Shown here one piece after another: positions 1 to 8,019 of a stretch of DNA of 29,447 nt. The notes beneath the pieces were generated by a model that was given only the letters and a program-made list of their open reading frames with translations, was not told the DNA's origin and searched no databases. This DNA is from a virus. Position 1 is the stretch's first letter. Every line of letters starts with the position of its first letter. The stretch covers positions 1 to 29,447 of the IMG/VR virus record IMGVR_UViG_3300030116_001611. One strand, 5' to 3'. A program made the position numbers and the translations under genes.

Positions 1-25
1 TTGCTACTGGGTGAAAATAATCCAG
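1..25. repeat. Left copy of terminal direct repeat
   Basis: These 25 bases match 29423..29447 at 23 of 25 positions; positions 4 and 13 differ. Both copies lie in the same codon phase of the tail-fibre gene. The pattern fits an assembly overlap of a circular or circularly permuted genome, with two population variants or sequencing errors. Confidence 0.7.
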
Positions 26-416
26 TAGTTCCACTATTTGAAAAAGCATATCTAGGCGAACCAGCACTACCATTTGAAACAAGTAAAGTGTTTGTTCCAG
101 ATAAAGTAACATCTCCACTTATATCTAAAGAACCATTAACATCTATTGTGGTAGCGTTTAATTCTATTTCTGTATCTGAAACTAAATCTAAAACTCCATC
201 TGCTGATTGATGTATATAACTTGCATCATCTCCAAATTCTAGCCTATTGGTGCTAGTTATCATTACTGCATCAGTTGCTAAAGTTATTGGGAATGTAGTC
301 CCATTATCTCCATCTTTTACTGATACATGAGTAGTCCCATTTCCCCCACCATCTCTGTCTACATGTAATAATTGCTCATAAGATGATGCTATTGATTGAT
401 TGCCTAAAGCCGCCAT
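1..416 (-). CDS. Tail fibre, N-terminal part (gene continues at the other end of the window)
   Basis: This open frame starts with ATG at 414..416, behind a strong AAAGGAGAG ribosome site, and runs off the left edge without a stop. It encodes about 138 residues beginning MAALGNQSIASSYEQLL, which looks like the start of marine-phage tail fibres. Glycine-, threonine- and aspartate-rich beta segments follow (LATDAVMITST, SLDISGDVTLSGTNTL). The last visible residues (SGTTGLFSPSS) continue in frame into the open frame entering at 29447 (PSNNALGIATNG), with the 25-bp repeat collapsed. The full product would be about 983 residues and would act at the tail tip in host recognition. The N-terminus probably anchors it to the tail. 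I am confident that it is a fibre fragment and fairly confident of the junction. Confidence 0.85.
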   Translation of the reverse strand, partial: MAALGNQSIASSYEQLLHVDRDGGGNGTTHVSVKDGDNGTTFPITLATDAVMITSTNRLEFGDDASYIHQSADGVLDLVSDTEIELNATTIDVNGSLDISGDVTLSGTNTLLVSNGSAGSPRYAFSNSGTTGLFSPSS

Positions 417-455
417 AATTCTCTCCTTTCCATGAGATTTTTTCCTAGTCTATTT

Positions 456-803
456 CTAGGGGTTGTCAAATTCTAAGTATGTCCTTCCTTCTTGTGCAAA
501 TGACTGTAGTTGATCAGACCAGTTTGGAGATTCTCCTGCAAAGTCTCCTACTAATCCAGATAAACTGGACTGGGTTGATCCTACAGCAGTTGCAAAAGCT
601 AATTTTAAAGCAGAATTAACTGATAAATTAGATGTCCCTGCTGTAGCATTTGCCCAAGCTCTTAACATTGTGCTAAGTGAGCCACTATATCCAGCAGATT
701 CTAAACCTAGTCTTAGACATGTGTTAAATGATTTTCCAGTTGCATCTGTTCCAGCTAAGTCTGCAAAGTATTCTTTTAAAATTGTGTTATTACTTAATGC
801 CAT
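456..803 (-). CDS. Small virion-type protein downstream of the capsid gene, function unknown
   Basis: The 115-residue product is rich in Ala, Ser and Leu with a few Trp and has no cysteine-pair, TM or signal features. It begins MALSNNTILKEYF and seems mostly helical (segments such as SALKLAFATAVG). It sits between the major capsid gene and the tail fibre. A stable hairpin (814..845) ends 11 bases before its ATG, and its ribosome site is weak (AAAAG). Position suggests a head decoration, head-completion or fibre-attachment protein, but I do not recognise the family. Confidence 0.7.
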   Translation of the reverse strand: MALSNNTILKEYFADLAGTDATGKSFNTCLRLGLESAGYSGSLSTMLRAWANATAGTSNLSVNSALKLAFATAVGSTQSSLSGLVGDFAGESPNWSDQLQSFAQEGRTYLEFDNP

Positions 804-813
804 AATTCTTTTA

Positions 814-850
814 GGTTAAGGGTCTAAATAAATAGACCCATAACCTTTTT
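814..850 (+). terminator. Hairpin with T-run between capsid gene and next gene
   Basis: GGTTA (814..818) pairs with TAACC (841..845) and GGGTCT (820..825) with AGACCC (834..839). There is one A/A mismatch and an 8-base loop. A TTTTT run begins at 846 on the plus strand, so the structure is an intrinsic terminator for plus-strand (antisense) transcription. On the minus strand, where the genes lie, an A-run precedes the stem and no U-run follows, so there it may act as a processing or stability element. Confidence 0.6.
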
Positions 851-864
851 ATTTTATTAGTTGA

Positions 865-1728
865 TTATACAACCTTATGATTTAATTCAACACCATAAGT
901 GTCTGCAAGTTCTGTAGTTCCACAGAATATGCTTCCAACATAATCAGTTCTAAGAGCCGCGGCTTTTCTTTCCACTTCTACTCTCATCATTGGTCCTGCA
1001 TAGCCAAAACCTATAGCCATTTTTGAAAATACAGCACCTATTGCATTACTTGAAGAAATTGCAATTTCTGGAGTTGTATAAACATCAATTCCAGCTAAAG
1101 TTCCTAAGAACCCAGTTTTTAGCATGTCATCTTGTGAGCTTGGTGATCCTCCAAACTGATTAGAAGTTACCAAGTCATTTGATAAGCCGTATGTCCCGTA
1201 CACCGCTCTGGGATGATGTACCATAGCATAGGGAGCTGGAGCTGAATTAGCTTGTAAAGTTCCCAATGCCGCAAATATATCATCAACAGATATGCCATTA
1301 GTTGTATCACTAGATGTATTTGAAAAGTTGTCGAAGTTGGCTACAATCAATGAGTCTACCTTCGCGGCTATTGCGTTGCCGACTAGCTCTCCAGCAATTC
1401 CAGTTACATCATTTGCATTAGACAACACAGCTTCATCATGGATAGGCACTCTGATAGAATACATATCTAATGTGATTGTCTTTTTAACTGAATCAAGTTC
1501 TGTTGCACTAATCTCATCTGAATCATGCTCTCCATGTGCCGCAACATCTGCACTTGTAACAGTTGCACTACCTAAGTTATAAACTGGAAAAGTGATTGTA
1601 TCAGCCTTCTCTCTTGATTCCATCATTACTAATGGGGTTGTTACATTGGATTTAGAAAAGTGTACCATCGCATCCGATAGCACCTCAACCAGTGAACCAG
1701 CTAAATCCCCAGTATCATTTACTGCCAT
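865..1728 (-). CDS. Major capsid protein (HK97-fold type)
   Basis: This protein of 287 residues should form the icosahedral shell. Its composition (many Ala, Val, Ser, Thr), its length and its place after a coiled-coil scaffold gene and portal fit HK97-fold capsid proteins without a delta domain. Characteristic stretches are an N-terminal helix, the strand TITFPVYNLG, a long mid-protein helix (about 125-155, VDSLIVANFDNF), then APAPYAMVHHPRA and a C-terminal part with MMRVEVERKAAALRTDYVG, typical of shell-domain ends. The start has a strong AAAGGAG site. The family is inferred from pattern and context. Confidence 0.85.
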   Translation of the reverse strand: MAVNDTGDLAGSLVEVLSDAMVHFSKSNVTTPLVMMESREKADTITFPVYNLGSATVTSADVAAHGEHDSDEISATELDSVKKTITLDMYSIRVPIHDEAVLSNANDVTGIAGELVGNAIAAKVDSLIVANFDNFSNTSSDTTNGISVDDIFAALGTLQANSAPAPYAMVHHPRAVYGTYGLSNDLVTSNQFGGSPSSQDDMLKTGFLGTLAGIDVYTTPEIAISSSNAIGAVFSKMAIGFGYAGPMMRVEVERKAAALRTDYVGSIFCGTTELADTYGVELNHKVV

Positions 1729-1730
1729 TG

Positions 1731-1976
1731 TTATCTCCTTTTAAAGATTCTATCCCACTGCTCTTGGCTTATATGACTAAAAGAAGATCTGATCCTATTA
1801 GGGGTCTTGTCTTTACCTACTGATAAAGAAAAACCATCCTCAAAGGGAACTTCTTTTCCATCTAATTGGTATTTCATGCCATCCCTTGTGTTGGAAGCAG
1901 TTACTCTTCCTTTTGTGGGATCTTCAAACCCATGTAAGTTTGTAGCTTGTTTAGGTTTGGGATTGTCTAAAGGCAT
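1731..1976 (-). CDS. Small conserved-looking protein between scaffold and capsid genes
   Basis: The 81-residue charged product begins MPLDNPKPKQATNLHGFEDP and ends in basic residues (RIFKRR). Its ATG lies 26 bases inside the end of the scaffold gene, so the two are probably translationally coupled. It ends just before the ribosome site of the capsid gene. It has no TM, signal or metal-binding motif. The location suggests a capsid accessory or assembly factor; I do not recognise it. Confidence 0.65.
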   Translation of the reverse strand: MPLDNPKPKQATNLHGFEDPTKGRVTASNTRDGMKYQLDGKEVPFEDGFSLSVGKDKTPNRIRSSFSHISQEQWDRIFKRR

Positions 1977-2505
1977 TTTTTACTTTTTGATAAATGGATA
2001 AGTCAATTTTACCTTTTTGATAGTCTCTAGCCGCATCTAATAAGCTTCTATAGCCTTGTGTAGAACTGGCTGGGGTTGAGCTATCAACAGAGGGAACATT
2101 GTTTTTATTATTAATTATTTTTGAATGGACAACCTTTAATTGTTGGTAATTCATTCCTTTAAAAGCCTCCCTATCTTCTTCTGGGAAGTCTAAAAGCATT
2201 TTTTCAGTCTCAGCATTTTCAAAAGAAACAAAGTTTTCATATTTAGGCATAATGTCATCTAATTTATTCTTAGCTTCTTCATACAGCTTTTTATATTCTT
2301 CCTTTTTTTCTAACTCTTCCAGTCTTTGTGTTTCAAATTTCTGTTCAAGTTCTTTTGCTCGTGATTCTGCTTTTGCAATCCTATCTTTCTTTTGCATTAT
2401 TTCTCGCAACAACTCAGACTCTCGATTGCTTAAAGATTCTGATGCTTCTTGGTTTTCAGTTACCAACTCTTGCTCATTCTCTTGAGCTACTTCTGTTTCA
2501 GACAT
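1951..2505 (-). CDS. Capsid scaffolding-like protein
   Basis: The 184-residue product is strongly acidic at its N-terminus (repeated Glu/Gln). A long coiled coil follows (about residues 25-90, heptad-like Leu/Ala with Glu/Lys), then a Ser/Pro-rich linker (SVDSSTPASSTQ) and a basic C-terminal helix (about 150-184). This is the usual design of phage scaffolds: the coiled coil dimerises and the basic C-terminal helix binds the capsid protein. The gene lies two genes upstream of the capsid gene and has an AAAGGAGACTTT ribosome site. There is no sign of a protease domain. Confidence 0.75.
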   Translation of the reverse strand: MSETEVAQENEQELVTENQEASESLSNRESELLREIMQKKDRIAKAESRAKELEQKFETQRLEELEKKEEYKKLYEEAKNKLDDIMPKYENFVSFENAETEKMLLDFPEEDREAFKGMNYQQLKVVHSKIINNKNNVPSVDSSTPASSTQGYRSLLDAARDYQKGKIDLSIYQKVKNAFRQSQT

Positions 2506-2560
2506 AAAGTCTCCTTTTGTTCATCATAATATAATATAGAAATAAACCTTTATAAAATGA

Positions 2561-2776
2561 TCATCTATAAAGAAATGATTTTTTTTTAAAAGTTTTAATT
2601 TCTTGCTCTGCTTTTTTAAAAAAATCTTTTGTATTTTTTTTTAGATTTTTAAAGTCTTTTCCAGACTCAACATCTACTCCTATTCTAAGCTGATCTTTTT
2701 TTGAAAGCTTAAACCATAAATTTGTCCCCATTACAGCCATTAATCTTCTTGATAACTCTGGTTTTGCACCTATCAT
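2561..2776 (-). CDS. Small basic protein in head operon, unknown
   Basis: This product of 71 residues is rich in Lys and Phe, starts MIGAKPELSRRLMAVMGT and has a C-terminal Lys-rich amphipathic helix (KKAEQEIKTFKKKSF). Only 3 bases separate it from the upstream gpF-like gene, which implies co-translation. It has no known motif. A role in head assembly is possible from position only. Confidence 0.55.
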   Translation of the reverse strand: MIGAKPELSRRLMAVMGTNLWFKLSKKDQLRIGVDVESGKDFKNLKKNTKDFFKKAEQEIKTFKKKSFLYR

Positions 2777-2779
2777 TTT

Positions 2780-4312
2780 TTAATCCTCATAAATCCACTC
2801 CATTTTTTCTCTTAATCCTTTTACTTTTCCTACTTTATTAACACAAATCATTTTTGATCTATTTAAAACAACTGAATATCCAAGCTCTTCTCCATATATT
2901 CCATCAAGAGATCTATCAACATGAATTAAATCAATTTTTTTATGAACTGCATAAGAACCTACATCCTGCAAATGATTATACTTACCACCATATTTAGGAT
3001 TTAAATACTCACCCATTCTAAAAAATTCTCCAGTGCTTAAACCCTTTTCCTTAACAATTTTTCCAACTAAAGAATCTCTTTCATTTTTTAATAAAAGTTC
3101 AAGATCTGAAAAATTAACAGTTTTTGAACCATTTTGCATTGTAAACTTAAGAATCCACCCATTTGGATTTCCTAATTGTTCTGGTGTTGCTTGAGCATAT
3201 CCATTTGCTGTGGCAAGTGACTCTCCTCCTTTTGTTCTAGGGTTTGAACAATAAATGCCATCCCCATAATAACCTTTTCCACTATATGTGTCTTTGCTTT
3301 TAAAATAAGACTCAGCAGACTTTTTATCAACATTAATCCCTCTATAATATATGTCTCCATTTCCATCAGTTCTCAGAATCTTATTAAATTCTTTATTGCT
3401 CACTGATCTTGGTTTTTCCCACATTCCCTCATCTTTTAAATATTGTTTGAGTAAAAGATTTTGCCTTCCAATATCACTTCCTCCAGTAATAGCCTCATTT
3501 ATGCTCCATATCATATCATTAAACATTTCTTCTAATGTTTCACTTGCAAATTCTGGATTAGTATAAACTTTAAAATATGCTTTTTTTGCTAACTCTGGAT
3601 TTTTTTGATAATTATCTAAAAAAGTTTTTGCATGTTTTAAATTTTCAGCTTGTCTTGCTTTTGTTAAATCAAATTTAGAACTAGCTATTTTTTTATTATA
3701 TTTTATATCTTCTATTTTTGCTATTTTAATAGCCTCATCTAAAGATTTGTTTCTTGCTCTTATGTTTTTTTCTAATTGAGTTAATTTTTTTTTCTTTACT
3801 TGTTTTGGTTTAATTTCTGTTTTTTTAATTGCAGTTGATTTTTTCTTATCTCTTAAAATAGGTTGCTCTACTTCTTTGTCTTTATAATCAACTGGCAGTA
3901 ATTGACATCTACAGTTATATCTACAAATGCTAAAACCAGACTGGGGTAATCCAACAGTTTTCCAAAACTCTAATGAATCTACTTCCCCATGTCTAGGCTG
4001 ACAGTCTGCACATACTCTTTTATCACCAATAGCTGTCCATCTATATTGTTTTACTCCTGCTTTTTCAAATGTACTTCTGGAAGCATTACCTCCAGAGATT
4101 CCTATTCCACTTTTAACAGTGTTTTTTATTTGATTTCTATAATTACCAAATAACCTTCCACCAGTTCTTAAATCATTTATAAAAACATCTTTGATAGCTT
4201 TGTTGTCCATTCCAGATGCTTTCATAGTAGAGATCAACCCTTGTAGATCCATTGTAGTCTCTCCTGCAATAGTTGAGAGCTGTTCTCCTATACTAATAAC
4301 TAAATTAGGCAT
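2780..4312 (-). CDS. Mu gpF/SPP1 gp7-like minor head protein with possible C-terminal ADP-ribosyltransferase domain
   Basis: The protein has 510 residues. Around residues 80-145 it shows the head-morphogenesis signature: STFEKAGVKQYRW, then DKRVCADCQPRHGE, then LPQSGFSICRYNCRCQLLP, the Cys/His pattern of Mu gpF relatives. A Lys-rich helical linker follows (about 150-230). The C-terminal part (about 330-495) has an ADP-ribosyltransferase look: an Arg in DIYYRGIN, then GKGYYGDGIYCSNP with ATANGYA, and a late acidic IYGEELGYSVVLNRS. These fit the R, S/T and E positions of R-S-E transferases, but I infer this by eye. The gene overlaps the upstream gpG-like gene by 8 bases. Minor head proteins of this family sit near the portal and can be ejected with DNA, so a delivered enzyme is conceivable. 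Confidence 0.8.
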   Translation of the reverse strand: MPNLVISIGEQLSTIAGETTMDLQGLISTMKASGMDNKAIKDVFINDLRTGGRLFGNYRNQIKNTVKSGIGISGGNASRSTFEKAGVKQYRWTAIGDKRVCADCQPRHGEVDSLEFWKTVGLPQSGFSICRYNCRCQLLPVDYKDKEVEQPILRDKKKSTAIKKTEIKPKQVKKKKLTQLEKNIRARNKSLDEAIKIAKIEDIKYNKKIASSKFDLTKARQAENLKHAKTFLDNYQKNPELAKKAYFKVYTNPEFASETLEEMFNDMIWSINEAITGGSDIGRQNLLLKQYLKDEGMWEKPRSVSNKEFNKILRTDGNGDIYYRGINVDKKSAESYFKSKDTYSGKGYYGDGIYCSNPRTKGGESLATANGYAQATPEQLGNPNGWILKFTMQNGSKTVNFSDLELLLKNERDSLVGKIVKEKGLSTGEFFRMGEYLNPKYGGKYNHLQDVGSYAVHKKIDLIHVDRSLDGIYGEELGYSVVLNRSKMICVNKVGKVKGLREKMEWIYED

Positions 4313-4751
4313 CTCTTAAAAGTTTTTCTATTCTAAGCTCAACAGCTTTTAAACATTGTTGTTCTGCTTTTTTAGTTATCCCAAACCATTCTCTTTTAGG
4401 AAGATTCCCTGCTCCAGTTTGATGATATAAGCCTATTTGTTGATTAGTTACCTTTCCCCTTAATTGTTTTTTACCCGGATGTATATTGACAAACTGTTTG
4501 CTTTTACTAGCTCTTGATCTGACTAATTTTCTCATTTTATCTTCATCAACTAAAACTTGATCATTTCCTTTTTTGTTAATAGTTGATTGTTTAAGAAGTT
4601 TTAAACCTTTTCCATTTACATCAGTTCCAACATTTAATCTTTTAAAGTGATCTTTTACAATAATGTCTCCAGCAAAGTTTAATTCTTTACTGAGATCTAG
4701 TTTTATTTTACTAAGATCAAAATGCTTTTCTAATACCAGTGCTTTGCTCAC
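4305..4751 (-). CDS. Mu gpG-like virion morphogenesis / tail-completion protein
   Basis: A product of 148 residues. Its middle and end match the pattern of phage virion morphogenesis proteins: a short KLLKQSTINKK segment, a beta-rich central part (SKQFVNIHPG), then IGLYHQTGAGNLPKREWFG, the 'His-Gln-x-Gly ... Pro-x-Arg-x-Phe/Trp-x-Gly' signature. A C-terminal amphipathic helix follows. The family acts in joining head and tail or completing the tail. Four-base overlaps with neighbours on both sides indicate translational coupling. Mu also places gpF-like and gpG-like genes together, which supports the call. Confidence 0.7.
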   Translation of the reverse strand: MSKALVLEKHFDLSKIKLDLSKELNFAGDIIVKDHFKRLNVGTDVNGKGLKLLKQSTINKKGNDQVLVDEDKMRKLVRSRASKSKQFVNIHPGKKQLRGKVTNQQIGLYHQTGAGNLPKREWFGITKKAEQQCLKAVELRIEKLLRDA

Positions 4752-4978
4752 ATTCTTCTCAATATCTTTTCAGCAAACTTCTTTCCTTCTTTTGAGGCTT
4801 TTTGTATTTCATCTAAATGCTCTTTTAAAAAAGCATCCCCTAATGATAATAAATAACCTTCTGGATCTTTTAATAAAGCATCAATGTCTATTACTTCCAA
4901 AATGTTATCTGCATTTTTATCTACTTCCTCATTTAACAGATCCATTTTATCTAAGTAATTATTAATTAACTTCGCCAA
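4748..4978 (-). CDS. Small acidic helical protein after portal gene
   Basis: The 76-residue product is acidic and helical (MAKLINNYLDKMDLL, then IDIDALLKDPEGYLLSLGDA), with a basic end (EKILRRM). Its start lies 17 bases inside the portal gene and its stop overlaps the gpG-like gene. It has no metal-binding or membrane motif. I do not recognise a family; context suggests a portal- or head-associated cofactor. Confidence 0.65.
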   Translation of the reverse strand: MAKLINNYLDKMDLLNEEVDKNADNILEVIDIDALLKDPEGYLLSLGDAFLKEHLDEIQKASKEGKKFAEKILRRM

Positions 4979-6314
4979 GTTTTCTTAGTCCTTCAAATGT
5001 AGGAACTGCTGGAGTTTGTTCTTCTGGTTCTTGTGGTTGCTCTTGTTCAATCTCTTCCATCTTCTGATCAATCTCAATGTCTGGGAGATCTGGATTAAAA
5101 TGTCTCATAAGCTCTTTTTGGGTCATAATACCGTTCTCTAACATAAATAAAAGCTTATCTTTTTCTGCACTCCAGTCATCTGGAAAGCTTGTTTCTGCAA
5201 AGTCTACAGCATAAGACTCATCAAATACTCTATTAGTATGAACTTCTATTATTCTCCTATCAACCATGTATCTCATTTCTTCAAACTCTTGAAATACTGG
5301 AATATCAGACTCTCTGCTTTCAATGTTCTCAATGCTTAATATTTTAAGAGCTTGTCCACTTGGAATCTGCCCTTGTTCTCCCCATCTAACAGATAAAGCA
5401 TGATTTTGACCAGTAACATTTAATAACTGTTTAATTCCTTCAATCATACTGGGGATATTGCTTGGAGGAGCTACAAAGTCCATAGAACTTCCTTCTGGTA
5501 AAGATATTAACCTATCTACTCCCCACCTAAGATCTGGAACAGCTTGATCAATGCCAGTAATAACTGGTGATCCCATTTGATAACGAGTAGCTAACATAAC
5601 TTCTGTAAATGCTATTGAAGCATGTAGAGAAGCAAAAACAACATCATAAGAATGATAAGGGAATGAAGCTCTACTAATAGGATTAACCCCATAAGGATTG
5701 ATCATTTCAGTATTATCTCCTATTGGGTACATTCTACCTTCTAAGTCAAATTTAAAGTGCATCCCTTGTTCCCCATCTCTATCCTCAGACCAGAAAACAA
5801 ATTGTCTGTCTCCATTTTCTTTTTTCTCTATCTCATAACTGTAACCATGTGGTTCACTATCTCCTATGTGATAATACTCTTTAACAAATGGTAAAATATG
5901 GTATTCTATTCTTTGCTTTCTTTCATTCCATGTAGACTTCATGTGCATGTTTCCAAGTAGCCAACAAAGCTCAGAAAATACCCTAGACTGCGAATTTAAG
6001 TGATAGGTAAAGTCCATATACTCTTCTGCTATTTTTCCACCTATAAACCTTTCTGCTGGTTTTTTGTATAACATCATTCTAGCTCTTGCAAATCTAGGAA
6101 CTAATCTCAATGGCAACACTGGGATCTGGGATAAAGTAGTTCCGGGAAAGTATTGCTCTATGTGAGCTTCCATGTTTTGATTGTAATAAAAATCTAGTGC
6201 AGTCTCTCTTTTAGCATACTCTTCTTTTAACAAAGCATCTTCTGCATTTTTAACACTATAAAGAACTGCCTCTCTTCCTAGATCTGGGATTGTTATTTTA
6301 TCATGATATTCCAT
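4962..6314 (-). CDS. Portal protein
   Basis: At 450 residues the product has the normal size for a phage portal, the dodecameric ring at the packaging vertex. Visible features are a basic/hydrophobic stretch PRFARARMMLYKKPAERF (about residues 73-90), beta-rich wing segments (QFVFWSEDRDGEQGMHFKF), a helix-rich region with SIAFTEVMLATRYQMG, and the conserved-type IPSGQALKILSIENIESRE (about 318-337), which resembles the portal stem/clip motif. The C-terminus is Glu/Pro-rich. It lies directly behind TerL (3-base gap) and before head-morphogenesis genes. Confidence 0.85.
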   Translation of the reverse strand: MEYHDKITIPDLGREAVLYSVKNAEDALLKEEYAKRETALDFYYNQNMEAHIEQYFPGTTLSQIPVLPLRLVPRFARARMMLYKKPAERFIGGKIAEEYMDFTYHLNSQSRVFSELCWLLGNMHMKSTWNERKQRIEYHILPFVKEYYHIGDSEPHGYSYEIEKKENGDRQFVFWSEDRDGEQGMHFKFDLEGRMYPIGDNTEMINPYGVNPISRASFPYHSYDVVFASLHASIAFTEVMLATRYQMGSPVITGIDQAVPDLRWGVDRLISLPEGSSMDFVAPPSNIPSMIEGIKQLLNVTGQNHALSVRWGEQGQIPSGQALKILSIENIESRESDIPVFQEFEEMRYMVDRRIIEVHTNRVFDESYAVDFAETSFPDDWSAEKDKLLFMLENGIMTQKELMRHFNPDLPDIEIDQKMEEIEQEQPQEPEEQTPAVPTFEGLRKLGEVN

Positions 6315-6317
6315 TTT

Positions 6318-7517
6318 TTACCATTCCATGCTTATTGGTTTTCTATTAACTATTGGATATTTGTAAGCAATATAATAACTACTTGCATCCAGCATGTGAG
6401 TTAACGCTATATCACTTTTATCTATTTTCCCATCCCTTGTTCTTTGGACTTGCTCTAAGTCTTTTATCAAATACCTACATTGTGGATCTACTGTCATCCT
6501 AATTCTTCCATTACTATCTTTTAACATCCTATTAAGTGCATTGAGTCTATCAATAACTGGAGGATTGCTCTTCTTAGCTACAACATGAAAGCCATGATCT
6601 CTTAAAATCTGGTGGTCTGATCTGTTGCTGGTTGTTGATCTGGCTGATCCTGCACTGTCTGGATAACATAAAGTATATGGAGCAACCTTCTTCATTTCTC
6701 TAGCCATTTCCTCTGTGTTGCTGTTTGTCAGTCGTATTTCCTTTAAATAGTGAATTGAATCTGACTGCTCCATAATAAGCACTGCACTCATAGCCGATAC
6801 ATTAAAGTCCAGACCCCATACTAAGTTATCTGTTTTATGAACAGCTTTTCTTATATGGGTTTTCCTATCAAAATTATATGCGGCTCTGTTTCCAGTAGTC
6901 TCAAATGACCCCAGAAATTCTGTTTTAAATGCTCTCTCATCCATTAAGCCTCTGGCTTTGTCTATCTCTTCTTGAGACACATAACCACCATCAACAGTTG
7001 TATAATGCCATGATTCCCAGTCTGGGTTAGCTCCTTGTCCTAACATATAAGCATCATATAAATGATCATAGCCATTAGGTGTTCCAATAAATAAAGCCTC
7101 TCCATCTGTAGTTGTAAGCATAGGATAAACAATTTCATCCCAGACATGTGGTTTGATGTAGCTGTATTCTTCTAAAACCACCATGTTAAGACCAGCTCCC
7201 CTTAAATTATTCTCCTGCTCTGCTCCTTTTATTGCAATCTCTGAGTTATTAGGAAGCTTTATAAGTAATTCACTTTCATTTATTTGACAATCATAGTCTC
7301 TGAATATAGATCTCATCAGCTTCCATGTTGTTGTCTTTCCTTGTCTATAGGTGGGCGTAATTATCCAGCGTCTTTCATCTTCTAAGATAGGCTTAGTTAA
7401 AAGCCATATTAAACTTAAATGAGACTTTCCAAATCTTCTACCAGCTACAAGAACTTTTCTTTTAGCTTTTGATTCAATGATTTCTCTTCTTTTCTTATCT
7501 ATTTTCCAGCTAATCAA
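6318..7517 (-). CDS. terL: Terminase large subunit (packaging ATPase-nuclease)
   Basis: The product has 399 residues. Walker A is VAGRRFGKSH (Lys31), Walker B is NMVVLEEYS (Glu116/Glu117) and the coupling motif is LFIGTPNGYDHLY. The RNase-H-like nuclease is marked by VWGLDFN, CYPDSAGSARS and IALTHMLDAS, which supply its acidic residues. Together these drive ATP-powered DNA packaging and genome cutting. Walker B carries Glu where Asp is usual. The start overlaps the small terminase gene by 8 bases. The length is slightly short but both domains are complete. Confidence 0.95.
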   Translation of the reverse strand: MISWKIDKKRREIIESKAKRKVLVAGRRFGKSHLSLIWLLTKPILEDERRWIITPTYRQGKTTTWKLMRSIFRDYDCQINESELLIKLPNNSEIAIKGAEQENNLRGAGLNMVVLEEYSYIKPHVWDEIVYPMLTTTDGEALFIGTPNGYDHLYDAYMLGQGANPDWESWHYTTVDGGYVSQEEIDKARGLMDERAFKTEFLGSFETTGNRAAYNFDRKTHIRKAVHKTDNLVWGLDFNVSAMSAVLIMEQSDSIHYLKEIRLTNSNTEEMAREMKKVAPYTLCYPDSAGSARSTTSNRSDHQILRDHGFHVVAKKSNPPVIDRLNALNRMLKDSNGRIRMTVDPQCRYLIKDLEQVQRTRDGKIDKSDIALTHMLDASSYYIAYKYPIVNRKPISMEW

Positions 7518-7833
7518 TGGACATTATTTGTATAGGTTCTGATTTATGAGTTACTTCCTTAAACTCTCTGCTCTTTCCTTCTAGCCTCTCTATTATGAAT
7601 TGAATTGCTCTCATATCACCCCTCTCAGCTAGTTGAAACAACTTCCCTACAACTTTGTCTCTTCTTTCCACATCATCTATTTTTGTAAAACTATACTGCT
7701 TTATTAAATCACTATAAGCACTTCTTCTTCCTTTTGGGTTTCCAGATTGCCCCTTTTTCCATCTGTTCCCAAGTTTATTCCCTTTTGCAAATTGACCATT
7801 AGGCTGTTTGTTCACTGTTTGTTTTTTATTCAT
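7510..7833 (-). CDS. terS: Terminase small subunit-like protein
   Basis: The 107-residue product begins with a basic, low-complexity N-terminus containing NGQFAKGN and WKKGQSGNPKGRR. This is the DUF5681-type signature common at the start of phage and transposon-linked DNA-binding proteins. The rest is helical (VVGKLFQLAERGDMRAIQFI), as in small terminases that oligomerise and select DNA for packaging. It overlaps the TerL start by 8 bases. It is the only good TerS candidate; function is inferred from position plus motif. Confidence 0.75.
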   Translation of the reverse strand: MNKKQTVNKQPNGQFAKGNKLGNRWKKGQSGNPKGRRSAYSDLIKQYSFTKIDDVERRDKVVGKLFQLAERGDMRAIQFIIERLEGKSREFKEVTHKSEPIQIMSID

Positions 7834-8005
7834 ATTCCACTAATGCCATTACAAATGCTTTATTTAATTTTTCTACTAATTCTTTTACTTTAGGAGTGTC
7901 AATCTCATAAACATCAAATTCTAATCTATAGTTATGAGTAGACTTTAAATTTTTAATACCCACTAGCTCAGTGGTTAAGACTATCCCTTCTTCTTTATTT
8001 GGCAT
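7826..8005 (-). CDS. 59-residue protein at head of the late operon, unknown
   Basis: ATG at 8003..8005 opens 59 codons ending TAA at 7826..7828, inside the first codons of the small terminase gene (8-base overlap, coupled). The product begins MPNKEEGIVLTTELVGIKNL and contains a clean amphipathic helix (VKELVEKLNKAFVMALVEYE). It has a beta-strand-like first half with alternating hydrophobics. The ribosome site is weak. I do not recognise it; it could aid terminase or be an independent small late protein. The coupling and codon pattern make it a likely real gene. Confidence 0.65.
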   Translation of the reverse strand: MPNKEEGIVLTTELVGIKNLKSTHNYRLEFDVYEIDTPKVKELVEKLNKAFVMALVEYE

Positions 8006-8019
8006 GTGAAAAGAGTGTA

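Noticed and set aside
432-462. CCTAG/CTAGG hairpin before the tail fibre gene as terminator
   Set aside because: Only five pairs and no T-run on the coding strand.
3172-3366. Minus-strand frame inside the gpF-like gene
   Set aside because: It is in another frame of a clear 510-codon gene and has no ribosome site.
4663-4965. 100-codon frame on the plus strand, and other plus-strand frames such as 18520..18828, 23560..23805 and 28319..28588
   Set aside because: They mirror well-supported minus-strand genes, have low-complexity Phe/Leu/Ser content and no ribosome sites.
7960-8005. tRNA-like stretch (TAGCTCAGTGGTTAAGA resembles a tRNA D-arm)
   Set aside because: No matching D-stem partner, no T-arm (TTCGA) and no acceptor pairing; the bases are explained by the 59-codon gene.
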